A stretch of 64,000 bases of DNA from JBKQVT01 sp963804825 (GTDB lineage: Bacteria > Planctomycetota > Planctomycetia > Pirellulales > Thermoguttaceae). The translations under genes were made by a program, and so were the position numbers. Shown here piece by piece: positions 11,366 to 26,556 of the stretch (positions within the stretch are counted from its first letter, which is position 1; each line of letters starts with the position of its first letter). The stretch is taken from NCBI GenBank assembly GCA_963804825.1, contig CAWDRV010000003.1, forward strand, positions 372,001 through 436,000. Reading direction: 5' to 3'. The notes under the pieces were generated by a model, which was given only the letters and a program-made list of their open reading frames with translations, was not told where the DNA came from and made no database searches.

Positions 11366-12580
11366 TCAGGGCTTGGAAAGAAGCTCGGCGTTGTCCACCC
11401 ACATGACGAAGAAAGGACGCTCCGCACCCCGTTTCTTGACAACGATCAGGAACGGGCGGTCACACACAAAATAGGTTGGCGACGGTTTGCAGAGCGTTTC
11501 GGCCTCCGAGGCCAACTCGGCCCCAGTACGATCCAATTTGAAACGGATCGTTTGCATCGCCTTGGCGATATAGTACCCGTTGAAGCCCGCGTTCAGAAAC
11601 GGCTTATCGCGTCCTTCGAGTTCGGCAAACTGGTGCTGCACCTCCCAGTTCAGGTTGGGGACAAGCAAGACATCAACGATACCGAACTTTCGGCGATACT
11701 CCGCGTCAGGCTGCGTCTTCTTCTCGATATCGCCGAGTATTTCGAGCAATGTCGCCTTGGGTGGAACACAGGCGACAAGGATCTGGTTGGGCGACGAATC
11801 TCGGCACAAGTCAACCACGAACTCCTCAAGTTCTCTGGGATTGGTCTTGCTGCGAAGCTCATAAAGCACATCCACCTGCTTCCGCAATTTCTCGTACGCA
11901 TACTCATGGTCCCCCGTGATGCCGAAGGAGCTGACCCTGGTTTCCTGTCCCGCGGAATCCCGAAAGCGGAATCGCCCACGATTCTCGAAGAACGGAATCG
12001 TGAAGGCCGCGTTGGTTTCCAGGTAGGCGTAGGCAAGGATGTGGTCCGGTTCCATCGGGTCGATCTCAACTTCCTTGTGAAACCTCCGCATCATTTCCGA
12101 CTTGACCTTTTCCACAATGCCGTCCTTGGCGAACCCTGCAGTCGCCAAGTAGGAGTCGGGCGGCAGATCGTCTTCCTTAAGCTGCGCCTGGTTGAGGCGT
12201 GACACGACCGCCTCGGCACCCCGGACCCGGGGCGGTTGGTGCAGAACATCCTTCCCGAGGCGATTCCACGCAAGCTGAAGCGTGCCGCACCAGACAACGT
12301 TCTTGTGCCGCGGCATGGGTGTATCCAGCGTGGGGACGACGACCGATTGCCGAAGGTCTTTCGAGTCTCCCCAAAAAGCAATCTTGGGCGGTCGATAGGA
12401 TCGCACCACGAACGTAATGCAGACGAGAATCCCTATCACGGCGACGCAAGAAAGCCAGGCCCACCCCACTACGGGACGGAGGCTTTTGCGGCCGCCAGAT
12501 GCAGGCTGAAATCGCGCCGATAAGAAAAGGTCGGCCAGGGCCAAGACAACCAAAAAAAGGGTGACAATCCCATCGACCAC
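11366..12580 (-). CDS. Membrane-anchored protein with possible serpin-like domain
   Basis: 404 residues from a GTG at 12580. Two hydrophobic helices (about residues 4-20 and 38-60) are followed by a large non-cytoplasmic domain. Several patterns recall the serpin fold: an LQLAWNRLG segment early on, MQTIRFKLDRTGAEL before the putative reactive loop, and DRPFLIVVKK near the C-terminus, where serpins have a buried strand beginning with the same D/A-RPF signature. I did not find a full serpin signature, so this is a suggestion. It overlaps the next gene upstream by 112 bases in a different frame, so the two may be one polypeptide split by an indel near 12575. Confidence 0.5.
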   Translation of the reverse strand: MVDGIVTLFLVVLALADLFLSARFQPASGGRKSLRPVVGWAWLSCVAVIGILVCITFVVRSYRPPKIAFWGDSKDLRQSVVVPTLDTPMPRHKNVVWCGTLQLAWNRLGKDVLHQPPRVRGAEAVVSRLNQAQLKEDDLPPDSYLATAGFAKDGIVEKVKSEMMRRFHKEVEIDPMEPDHILAYAYLETNAAFTIPFFENRGRFRFRDSAGQETRVSSFGITGDHEYAYEKLRKQVDVLYELRSKTNPRELEEFVVDLCRDSSPNQILVACVPPKATLLEILGDIEKKTQPDAEYRRKFGIVDVLLVPNLNWEVQHQFAELEGRDKPFLNAGFNGYYIAKAMQTIRFKLDRTGAELASEAETLCKPSPTYFVCDRPFLIVVKKRGAERPFFVMWVDNAELLSKP

Positions 12581-12867
12581 CAGTTCAGGTCGCCTGCGGG
12601 AAAAAGGGCCATGACACAGCAGAACGGCAGCGCGGCGAACGTGAGCAGGATCGACTTGGCAAATCCCTTGATGGGAACCAACGAGAATGGGAATCCGAGG
12701 CCAATGGCTACCAGCACGGCGATCAGCGCCACCAGCCTGCTCGGGTCATCAAACCCTTCCGTCCCGATTCCCAACACGCCAAAAGCGACGCCAGCCACGA
12801 GCAACGGAAGGGCGATCAGGAGTTTGATGCCCATGAGGAAAAAGGCGAGGACCCTCATTCCCGTCAT
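12469..12867 (-). CDS. Hydrophobic membrane protein, probable N-terminal half of the next gene
   Basis: 132 residues with about four hydrophobic helices (FFLMGIKLLIALPLLVAGVA, LVALIAVLVAIGLGFPFSLV, AKSILLTFAALPFCCVMALF, and a last one). After LFPAGDLNWW the reading frame that continues the hydrophobic pattern is that of the 11366-12580 gene (VVDGIVTLFLVVLALADLF), and codons beyond this point in the original frame look random. I think it likely that both segments form one protein of about 500 residues with six helices and a C-terminal extracytoplasmic domain. No function is recognised. Confidence 0.5.
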   Translation of the reverse strand: MTGMRVLAFFLMGIKLLIALPLLVAGVAFGVLGIGTEGFDDPSRLVALIAVLVAIGLGFPFSLVPIKGFAKSILLTFAALPFCCVMALFPAGDLNWWSMGLSPFFWLSWPWPTFSYRRDFSLHLAAAKASVP

Positions 12868-13024
12868 ATTGCATTCCTTGTTCTCGGCAAAATTCTAGCC
12901 TTCCCTGGCCCTTTGATCCCGTAGGGCGAATGTCTACTGCCGACCCAAACCCTCGATCCATCTCACGATATCGTCCATGACCGCGGGCGTAAAGGGGTCG
13001 AGCGGCGTAAAGGGGAGCAGCGTG

Positions 13025-13161
13025 AAACAAAGAGAGGGAACCGCGGATGAAGTTGGATGAACGCGGTTGATTGAATCCATTCTTGTCCGCGTTTATCTGC
13101 GTTAATCTGTGGTTTCTCCGCCGGTGGCGCGAACGGTTACCCGCTGCCATCGCAAGGCCGG
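13025..13161. repeat. Dispersed repeat, copy A
   Basis: Begins AAACAAAGAGAGGGAACCGC and contains inverted arms (ACCGCGGATGAA.. / ..GCGTTAATCTGTGGTT), then TTTCTCCGCCGGTGGCG and GAACGGTTA. A second copy, similar over about 130 bases, lies at 52686-52824. It fills most of the 354-base gap between 12868 and the phosphopantetheinyl transferase start. Confidence 0.7.
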
Positions 13162-13185
13162 CCATCCGCGCAACCGCGTCCCGCC

Positions 13186-13214
13186 TTGTCCCAGCCGGCC
13201 GCTCGCCCTATAAT
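13186..13214 (+). promoter_or_regulatory. Sigma70 promoter implying a leaderless transcript
   Basis: TTGTCC (13186-13191), exactly 17 bases, perfect TATAAT (13209-13214). The ATG of the transferase gene is at 13222, seven bases after the -10 box, so the predicted transcription start falls on or next to the start codon and no ribosome-binding site fits between. Confidence 0.6.
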
Positions 13215-13221
13215 CGGCCCC

Positions 13222-13971
13222 ATGTCCAGTTCCGCTCCCGTTCAGGTCGTCAACCTGTGGCACGTGGCTGCCGAAGACATCGATGAACCGCGGCTGAACG
13301 AGTGCCTGCGGCTGTTGGCCCCCGACGAGGCGGCCCGGGCACGGCGCTACGTCTTCGAGCAACACCGGCGGCAAAGCATCGTGGCCTGGGGGATGCTCCG
13401 CAAGCTTCTGTGGAAGTACACGGCAGTCGCGCCGCAGTCGCTGGTTTTCGGCCGCAACGCCCACGGCAAGCCGCACCTGGTCGAGCCGGCCGACTCGCCG
13501 ATCCAGTTCAACATGTCGCATACCCACGGCATGATCCTCTACGCGGTGACCCGCGGCTGCCCGATCGGCGTCGATGTGGAAGACACGCAGCGGCGGGGCG
13601 GCGGCATGGAGTTGGCGAGGCGGTTCTTCGCCGAGGCCGAAGTGGCCGCGCTGGAGGCGTTGCCGCCGCAGGCGCAGCACGACGCCTTCTTCCGCTTCTG
13701 GACGCTCAAGGAGGCCTACATCAAGGCCCGCGGGTTGGGTCTGTCGATGCCGCTGCAAAGTTTCGCCTTCTCACTCGGCGACGGCCGCCCGCCAACCATT
13801 GCCTTCACGAAGCCGGACGACGGCAGCCCGACCGCGTGGCAGTTTGCCGAGTTGCGGTTCGGCGCCCGCCATCGGGCCGCCGTGGCCATCGAGTGTTCCC
13901 AGGACACGCCGATGAGCATCCGCGTCGGCGAGGCGCTCGGCGCCGAGGGTGCGATGGGGAGGCACGCATGA
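13222..13971 (+). CDS. 4'-phosphopantetheinyl transferase, Sfp type
   Basis: Moves phosphopantetheine from coenzyme A onto the conserved serine of carrier domains. About 249 residues, the length of Sfp/EntD-type enzymes. The magnesium-binding motifs are IGVDVEDTQR (around residues 115-124) and FWTLKEAYIKARGLGL (around 159-174); FNMSHTHGM matches the usual FN-SH substrate motif. It stands about 700 bases upstream of the carrier-protein-rich synthase operon on the same strand, so it probably activates those carriers. An in-frame GTG/ATG extension exists upstream, but the ATG at 13222 matches family starts and the promoter position. Confidence 0.88.
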   Translation: MSSSAPVQVVNLWHVAAEDIDEPRLNECLRLLAPDEAARARRYVFEQHRRQSIVAWGMLRKLLWKYTAVAPQSLVFGRNAHGKPHLVEPADSPIQFNMSHTHGMILYAVTRGCPIGVDVEDTQRRGGGMELARRFFAEAEVAALEALPPQAQHDAFFRFWTLKEAYIKARGLGLSMPLQSFAFSLGDGRPPTIAFTKPDDGSPTAWQFAELRFGARHRAAVAIECSQDTPMSIRVGEALGAEGAMGRHA

Positions 13972-13983
13972 GGGCGACGGTCC

Positions 13984-14166
13984 CTGCCGGCGCGCGGACT
14001 TGCGACTGACCGCGTGCTGCCGGGCCAATCGCCCGACCGTTTCCGGCCCTGCCAAGACCTGGAGGGCCAATCCCCGCCGCTGCCGCGGCCCCATTGCTTT
14101 CGCCGCACAGAGAACCGCGTTCTCGGGGCGTTGGCAGACCACCAGGATGTTGTACCCGGATACCAT
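13984..14166 (-). pseudogene. Possible transposase helix-turn-helix remnant
   Basis: On the minus strand a short stretch reads RGLALQVLAGPETVGRLARQ followed by HAVSRKSARRQ. This resembles the N-terminal helix-turn-helix of planctomycete insertion-sequence proteins (pattern LR-EL--R-L-GEET---LAR-HGVSRK). Nothing downstream looks like a catalytic domain, so it would be a truncated relic. It lies in the 692-base gap between the phosphopantetheinyl transferase and the acyl-AMP ligase. Weak evidence; chance similarity is possible. Confidence 0.3.
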
Positions 14167-14450
14167 GTCTGTTTCTTCCGTGTAACTGGGTGTCCAGGGA
14201 GAGCCACCAGTCTGGGGGAAATGGGTAGTTTTTTCAAAACAAAATCTGCCCAGGATCCAACCGCCCAACCGTTACCCGTAATTGAAGCAGACCGAAAGCC
14301 ACGCCGACGCCGTATTCAAATCCACGCGGTTGTTGGAAACACAAGTCTTTTTCCAGTAATAGGTTACGTCTGGCTGTGTACACGTCAGGCGTGCTTTTCC
14401 CGCACGACACGCGTCGGCAGCAGGAACAGCACCACCCAACATATGGGCCA

Positions 14451-14478
14451 TAGACAACGGAGGGAATCTGTTTACAAT
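14451..14478 (+). promoter_or_regulatory. Candidate promoter of the synthase operon
   Basis: TAGACA (14451-14456), 16 bases, TACAAT (14473-14478); five of six matches in each box. It would give a leader of about 180 bases before the ATG at 14664, containing the 20-bp direct repeat at 14530-14569. Confidence 0.35.
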
Positions 14479-14529
14479 AGGGGATATGCGCGAACAGCGT
14501 ACTTTGCACAACTAACTCCACCCTGGTAA

Positions 14530-14569
14530 TTTGACCGCTGCCCTTACAGTTTGACCGCCGCCCCTACAA
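14530..14569 (+). repeat. 20-bp direct repeat upstream of the synthase operon
   Basis: Two adjacent 20-base units, TTTGACCGCTGCCCTTACAG and TTTGACCGCCGCCCCTACAA, 95 bases before the first synthase gene. Two tandem copies on one face of DNA would suit an operator for a dimeric regulator, but no regulator gene is nearby. Confidence 0.45.
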
Positions 14570-14663
14570 TGGCCGTTGCCATGACAAGTAGTCGCACCGC
14601 CGGTCGCTTGGCGTACAGACGCAACAGCCAAGACCGGACGGCAGTCTAATCCCATTGCTTAAC

Positions 14664-16849
14664 ATGTGCCGTTCCAACGAACCGAATACCTTCGAGCCGC
14701 CGCCGGCAACCACCCTGGTGGATTTGCTGCGAATCCGAGCATCGGAAACCGGCAGTCGGGAGGCTTTCAGCTTCCTTCGCGAGGATGGCAAGGACAACGT
14801 CAGCATCACCTATGGCGAGTTGCACCAGCGGGCTATGGCCATTGCGGGCGAATTGCAGACGCGGATGGCCCAGGGCGACCGCGCCCTGCTGCTGTTTCCG
14901 CCGGGCCTGGAATTCATCGAGGCGTTCTTCGGCTGCCTTTATGCCGGCGTGGCGGCAGTCCCCGCGGCGCTTCCCGCTCGCTAATCGTTCGACCTCCTCG
15001 GTCGAGGCGATCTTTCGGGCGTGCAACCCGGCGGCGATTCTGAGCACCGCGGACCAGTGCGAGTCGTCCAAACAGCGCCACGCGCGACTGCCTGCGCTGC
15101 TTGAGCGGCCGTGGATTGCCACCGACCGGGTGGCGGACGACCGCCGAGAGGCGTGGCGCGAACCGCCCAGGGACGGCCGCCACATCGCCTTCCTTCAATA
15201 CACCTCCGGATCGACTTCCTCGCCCAAGGGCGTGATGCTCAGCCACGAGAACCTGCTGCACAACGCCGCTGTCATTCAACAGGCCTTCGGCAACACTCCG
15301 GAAGGCCAAGGCGTCTCCTGGCTGCCGCTCTATCACGACATGGGACTGATTGGCGGGGTCGTGCAGCCGATCTATTGCGGCGGCCCGCTGCGTGCTTTTG
15401 GCGCCCGTGGCGTTTTTGCAGCGTCCCGCCTTGTGGCTGGAGACGATCTCGAAGACCCAAGCCAGCGTGAGCGGCGGCCCGGACTTCGCCTATGACTTGT
15501 GTGTCCGCAAGATTCCGGCCAAGGAGCGCGACGGCCTGGACCTGAGCAGTTGGAAGGTGGCCTTTACCGGCGCGGAACGGATTCGGGCGGCTACCATCGA
15601 CCGGTTTGCCGAGGCGTTTGGCCCTTGCGGATTCCGCCGGGAGGCGTTTTTCCCCTGCTACGGGCTGGCCGAGGCGACGCTCATGGTGTCGGGCGGGCCG
15701 CGGCAGACGCCGCCCACCATCGTTCGCGTGTCTGCCGACGCCCTGACGCGCAATCAAGTTCAGGACGCCGCCAGCGACGGTTCCCCCTCGCGAACCTTCG
15801 TCGGCTGCGGCCAGAGCTTGCCCGGGCATACGATTCTCATGGTCGATCCGCAGACGCGCCAGCGGTGCGCGGACGGGACCGTCGGCGAGATCTGCGTCCA
15901 AGGTCCGAGCGTCGCCGCGCGGCTATTACGAGCAGGCCGAGGCCACTCGGGCGGCCTTCGGCGGCCGTCTGAGCACGGGGGAAGGCCCGCTCTTACGCAC
16001 GGGGGACCTCGGATTCCTGCGCGACGGGCAATTGTTCGTCACCGGTCGGCTGAAAGACGTGATCATCATCCGCGGCCGGAACTACTACCCGGAAGACATC
16101 GAACACTCGCTCGACGGCGCGCATCCCGCTTTCCGTGCGGGCTATTGCGTCGCCTTTTCCATCGAGGTCGAGGACCGGGAGCGGCTGGTCGTCGTCCAGG
16201 AAATCGAGCCGCGGCGGCGCGATCTGGACGTCGAGGACGCCCTGGGGGCCGTTCGCCGGGCCATCGCCGCCGCAACATGAGTTGGAAGTCTATGCGATCG
16301 TGCTGGCCAAGGCAGGCGCGATCCCCAAGACGTCCAGCGGAAAGACGCGGCGTTCGGCATGCCGCGAGCGATATCTGAGCGGGCAATTGGAGGTCGTCGC
16401 CCAAAGGAAGGCGGACCTCGAGGCGATGGACGACGAGCCCCGAGAGGCGCTCGGCGCCGGGCCGCGGCCGGTGTCCGCCGCGGAGATCGAGGGCTGGTTG
16501 ATCGAGTGGATCGCGGCGCGGTTGAAGGTGCCGCCGGCGCAGGTCCGCGTCTCGACGCCCTTTCTCGAGTTCGGCATGGGTTCGGTGGACGCGGTGGAGA
16601 TGGCCGCGGAATTGGAGCGCCGGTTGGGCCGGCGATTGTCGCCCACGGCCGTCTACAACTATCCGAACATTGCCGCGTTGGCGCGGTGGCTGGCCAGTCC
16701 GCCTGCGGATGGCACGTCGCCCGCGCAGGTGCTTTCAAGCACGCATCGCGCTCGGAGATCCGCATCCGGAGCGGATGCTCGATGACGTTCGGAACATGAC
16801 CGAAGAGGACATAAAGGCATTTATCCTGCAAGAGATGGCCAAGCAGTAG
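14664..16849 (+). CDS. Fatty-acyl-AMP ligase with C-terminal carrier domain, frameshifted
   Basis: Activates a free fatty acid as acyl-AMP and loads it onto its own carrier to start chain assembly. Starting at MCRSNEPNTFE, the adenylation core shows YTSGSTSSPKGVMLSHENLL, SWLPLYHDMGLIGG and CYGLAEATL; the C-terminal lobe has RTGDLGFLRDGQLFVTGRLK and RGRNYYPEDIE, all typical of FAAL rather than acyl-CoA ligases. A carrier domain follows with FGMGSVDAVEM (phosphopantetheine serine in GMGS). The tail ends MTEEDIKAFILQEMAKQ, a likely docking peptide for the next protein. About five single-base shifts (near 14970, 15400, 15920, 16278, 16735) break the frame. About 728 residues when joined. First gene of the operon; 23 bases before the PKS. 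Confidence 0.82.
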
Positions 16850-16872
16850 CCAGGAGGACGAAAGAAGCATTT

Positions 16873-23478
<6,606 letters not shown>

Positions 23479-23504
23479 ATAGGCCGAGGGAGGTTCCGCC
23501 ATTC

Positions 23505-26500
23505 ATGGCCCAATTGGACGAACACCTGAAAAGCATGACGCCGCTGCAACGCGCGGTGTTCGCGCTCCGGGAGACGCAGGCGCGGCTGGAAGCCCTCGAG
23601 CGGAAACACGCCGAGCCGATGGCGATCGTCGGCATGGCCTGCCGTTTTCCGGGCGGGGCCAACGATCCGCCTTCCTATTGGCGGCTGCTTTGCCGGGGCG
23701 TTGACGCCATCGGCGAGGTGCCGCCCGACCGCTGGGACGTCGACGCCTTTTACGACCCCGACCCGGCCGCCCCCGGCAAGACTGAACACGCCGCTGGGGC
23801 GGATTCCTGGAGCGGATCGACGAGTTCGACAATCACTTCTTCGGCATCTCGGACCGCGAGGCGGCACGGATGGATCCGCAGCATCGCCTGCTGTTGGAGT
23901 TGGCCTGGGAAGCCCTGGAGGACGCCGGCTGGCCGCCCGCGCAGCTGCGCGGTTCGAAGACCGGCGTGTTCTTGGGGATTTCGGTGAGCGAGTACGGCCT
24001 GATGCTGGCCAACGATCTCTCGCAAACCGACGCCTACGCGGCCACCGGCACTTCGCTGTGCCTGGCCGCCAATCGGCTCTCGTTCGCCTTCGGCTGGCAG
24101 GCGCCGAGCGTGGCGCTGGACACCGCCTGTTCGTCCTCGTTGGTGGCCCTGCATCTGGCCTGCCAGAGCATCCGCAACGGCGAATGCGATGCGGCCTTGG
24201 TGGGCGGCGTCAGCCTGCTGCTGTCGCCCGTCGCTCGATCAACCTGACCAAGGCCGGTTTCTGCGCCCGGACGGGCGGGTCCGGGCGTTCGACGCGGCCG
24301 CCAGCGGCTACGTCCGCAGCGAGGGGGCGGGCCTGGTCGTGATCAAACCGCTCGCCGCGGCCCTGAAGGACAAGGATCCCATCTACGCCGTCATCCGCGG
24401 CAGCGCGGTCAACCAGAACGGCTCGAGCAACGGCTTGACGGCCCCCAGCCGCGCTGCGCAGGAGCAAGTGCTGCGCGACGCCTACGCGCGGGCCAAGGTT
24501 TCGCCCGGCCAGGTGCAATTCGTGGAAACCCAGGGCACCGGCACGCCCCTGGGCGACGCCATCGAGGCCCTGGCCTTGGGCAACGTGCTCCGCGAGGACC
24601 GCCCGCCGGATCGCCCCTGCGCGATCGGTTCCGTGAAGACCAACATCGGCCATTTGGAAGCGGCCTCGGGGATTGCCGGCCTGATGAAGGCGGCCTTGGC
24701 GCTGAAGCATCGCCAGTTGCCGCCGAACTTGCACTTCCACACGCCCAATCCCGACATTCCCTTCAGCACCTTGCCGCTGCGGGTGCAGCAGACGCTCGAA
24801 CCTTGGCCGGAAACGACGCAACCGCGCATCGCGGGCGTCAGCGCGTTCGGCTTCGGCGGCAGCAACGCGCACGTGGTCCTGGAAGAGTCCGCCAGGCAGG
24901 AGAGCCAGGCGCCGGCCGAGCCTTCTGCCGACGGTTCGGCGGGAGCGTTGCCCTGCCCGGTTCGCGCTTCCCTTGCTGCTTTCGGCCCGCACCGAAAAGG
25001 CGTTGCACGCGATCTGGCCGAGCGCTATGCCGCATTCTTGCGCGATGATCCGCCGGCTGGCAAGACGTGTGCTACACCGCGGCCGCGCACCGAGAACACC
25101 ACGACTGCCGCCTGGCAGTGCTGGCCGATTCGCACGAGCAGGCCATCAGCCTCTTGGAAAGTTTCTTGCGCGGCGAGTCGCGGCCGGGCGTCTTTGCGGG
25201 CCGAAAGCCTTCTGGCCGCGGGCCGGAAGTCGCTTTCTTGTTCGGCCGATCAGGCGGAGAGCTGCCTGCCTCCCGTTTTGCGGCTGCTGAAGGCCGTCCC
25301 CGGCTTCGCTGCGGCGATGGAAGAACGTCGATGCCGCTTGTCGGCGGGTTGCCGGCCGGTCGCTGGAAACCATGGAGAACGATGCGCACGGGAACGGTCC
25401 GGCGCAGGCCAGGTTCGCGCTGTTGGCCCTGCAACTTGCACTGACCGACGTGGTGGCGCCGCGTGGGGATCGCACCCGACCTGGTCCTGGGCCAGGGCGT
25501 GGGCGAGTTTGCCGCGGCCGCTGCGGCGGGCATTCTTACCGCCGACGAGGTCTTGCGACTGGCCGCTGGACGGCCACCGCGGCAACGGCGACTCGCCGTA
25601 CGACAGGTTGCGGCCCCGGCCCGCATCGCTGCCATTTCTATCGAGCGTTGACGGGAAACTGCATGCGGGCCCCGATCTGGACGCGGCCCATTGGCGATCG
25701 TGCGTCCGGCGCCCGCAGGGCATGGCCGCGGCGATGGCGGCACTGGCCGACCGGAAGATCGACGTCTGCCTGGAATTGCCCAAGGCGACCGTCTCCTTTT
25801 CGTGCGAACGAGCGATCGGGACAGTCCCGCGGGCGACGTCGAAGTGGGGACGGCCGTCGCCGCCCTCTATGCCGCCGGCGCGGATTTTCTCTGGGAGCGG
25901 CTGGCATCCGGCGCCGGGCGTCGCGTGCGCGTGCCCACGTATCCCTGGCAACGGCAGCGGCTCTGGACGGCGTGCAAGAACCGACTGGCGGGATCGCCCA
26001 GCCGCGCGAGGATCTTCCGCCGTCGCAAGGTTTGGCCGCCGAGCCGGCCGTCGCGGCGGAAGTCCGCGTCCGGCCCGACCTCACGGCGCCCTACGTCGCG
26101 CCGCGGACGCCCTTGGAAACGGAAATGGCCGAATCGTGGTCGGCCATCCTGCGCATCGAAGGCATCGGCGTTCACGACAACTTCTTCGAGCTCGGCGGCG
26201 ATTCGCTGCAAGCGACCATCCTGCTGAATCGCCTGGAGGAGAATTTGGGCGAAGGCGTGCCGGGCCACGTGCTGTTCCAGGTGCAAACGATCAACGACCT
26301 GGCGAACTACCTGCGGGAACATTGTCCCGACGCGGTCCGGCGGCGATACCCGGACGAAGCGGTCGCGCCGGACGGCGAGCCGGGCGACGCGAGTCCGAGC
26401 CGGAAAGTCGCCAACGCCGGCGGCGACGTCTCGATCCCGCGCCTGGCGCGGGACCGACAAGCGGAAGACCTGCTCGCGCGGCTGGATGAGCTTTCCGACG

Positions 26501-26556
26501 AGGAAGTCGAGTCGCTGCTTGGCGAAGCGGCGGGCGATGGGGGAGGCCGATCATGA
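23505..26556 (+). CDS. Degenerate type I PKS module, KS-AT(vestigial)-carrier, frameshifted
   Basis: About 1,020 residues. The docking helix SMTPLQRAVFALRETQARLE leads to a KS with DTACSSS and NIGHLE intact, but the usual ETHGTGT is ETQGTGT (near 24523): one active-site histidine is glutamine. The AT is eroded: VAFLFTGQGAQ is replaced by VAFLFGRSGGEL, the nucleophile motif GHSxGE reads GQGVGE near 25490 (serine lost), and the segment that normally carries HAFH and the substrate arginine is missing, so the domain is about 100 residues short. The post-AT linker (VPTYPWQRQRLW) and a carrier (NFFELGGDSLQAT), more like NRPS carriers than ACPs, remain. The tail is ELSDEEVESLLGEAAG. I infer a non-elongating transfer module between PKS and NRPS. 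Its stop overlaps the NRPS start (ATGA). Confidence 0.78.

Noticed and set aside
23505..24880. KSQ-type decarboxylating loading module
   Set aside because: The catalytic cysteine (DTACSSS) is present; the change is at the first histidine, which does not define KSQ.
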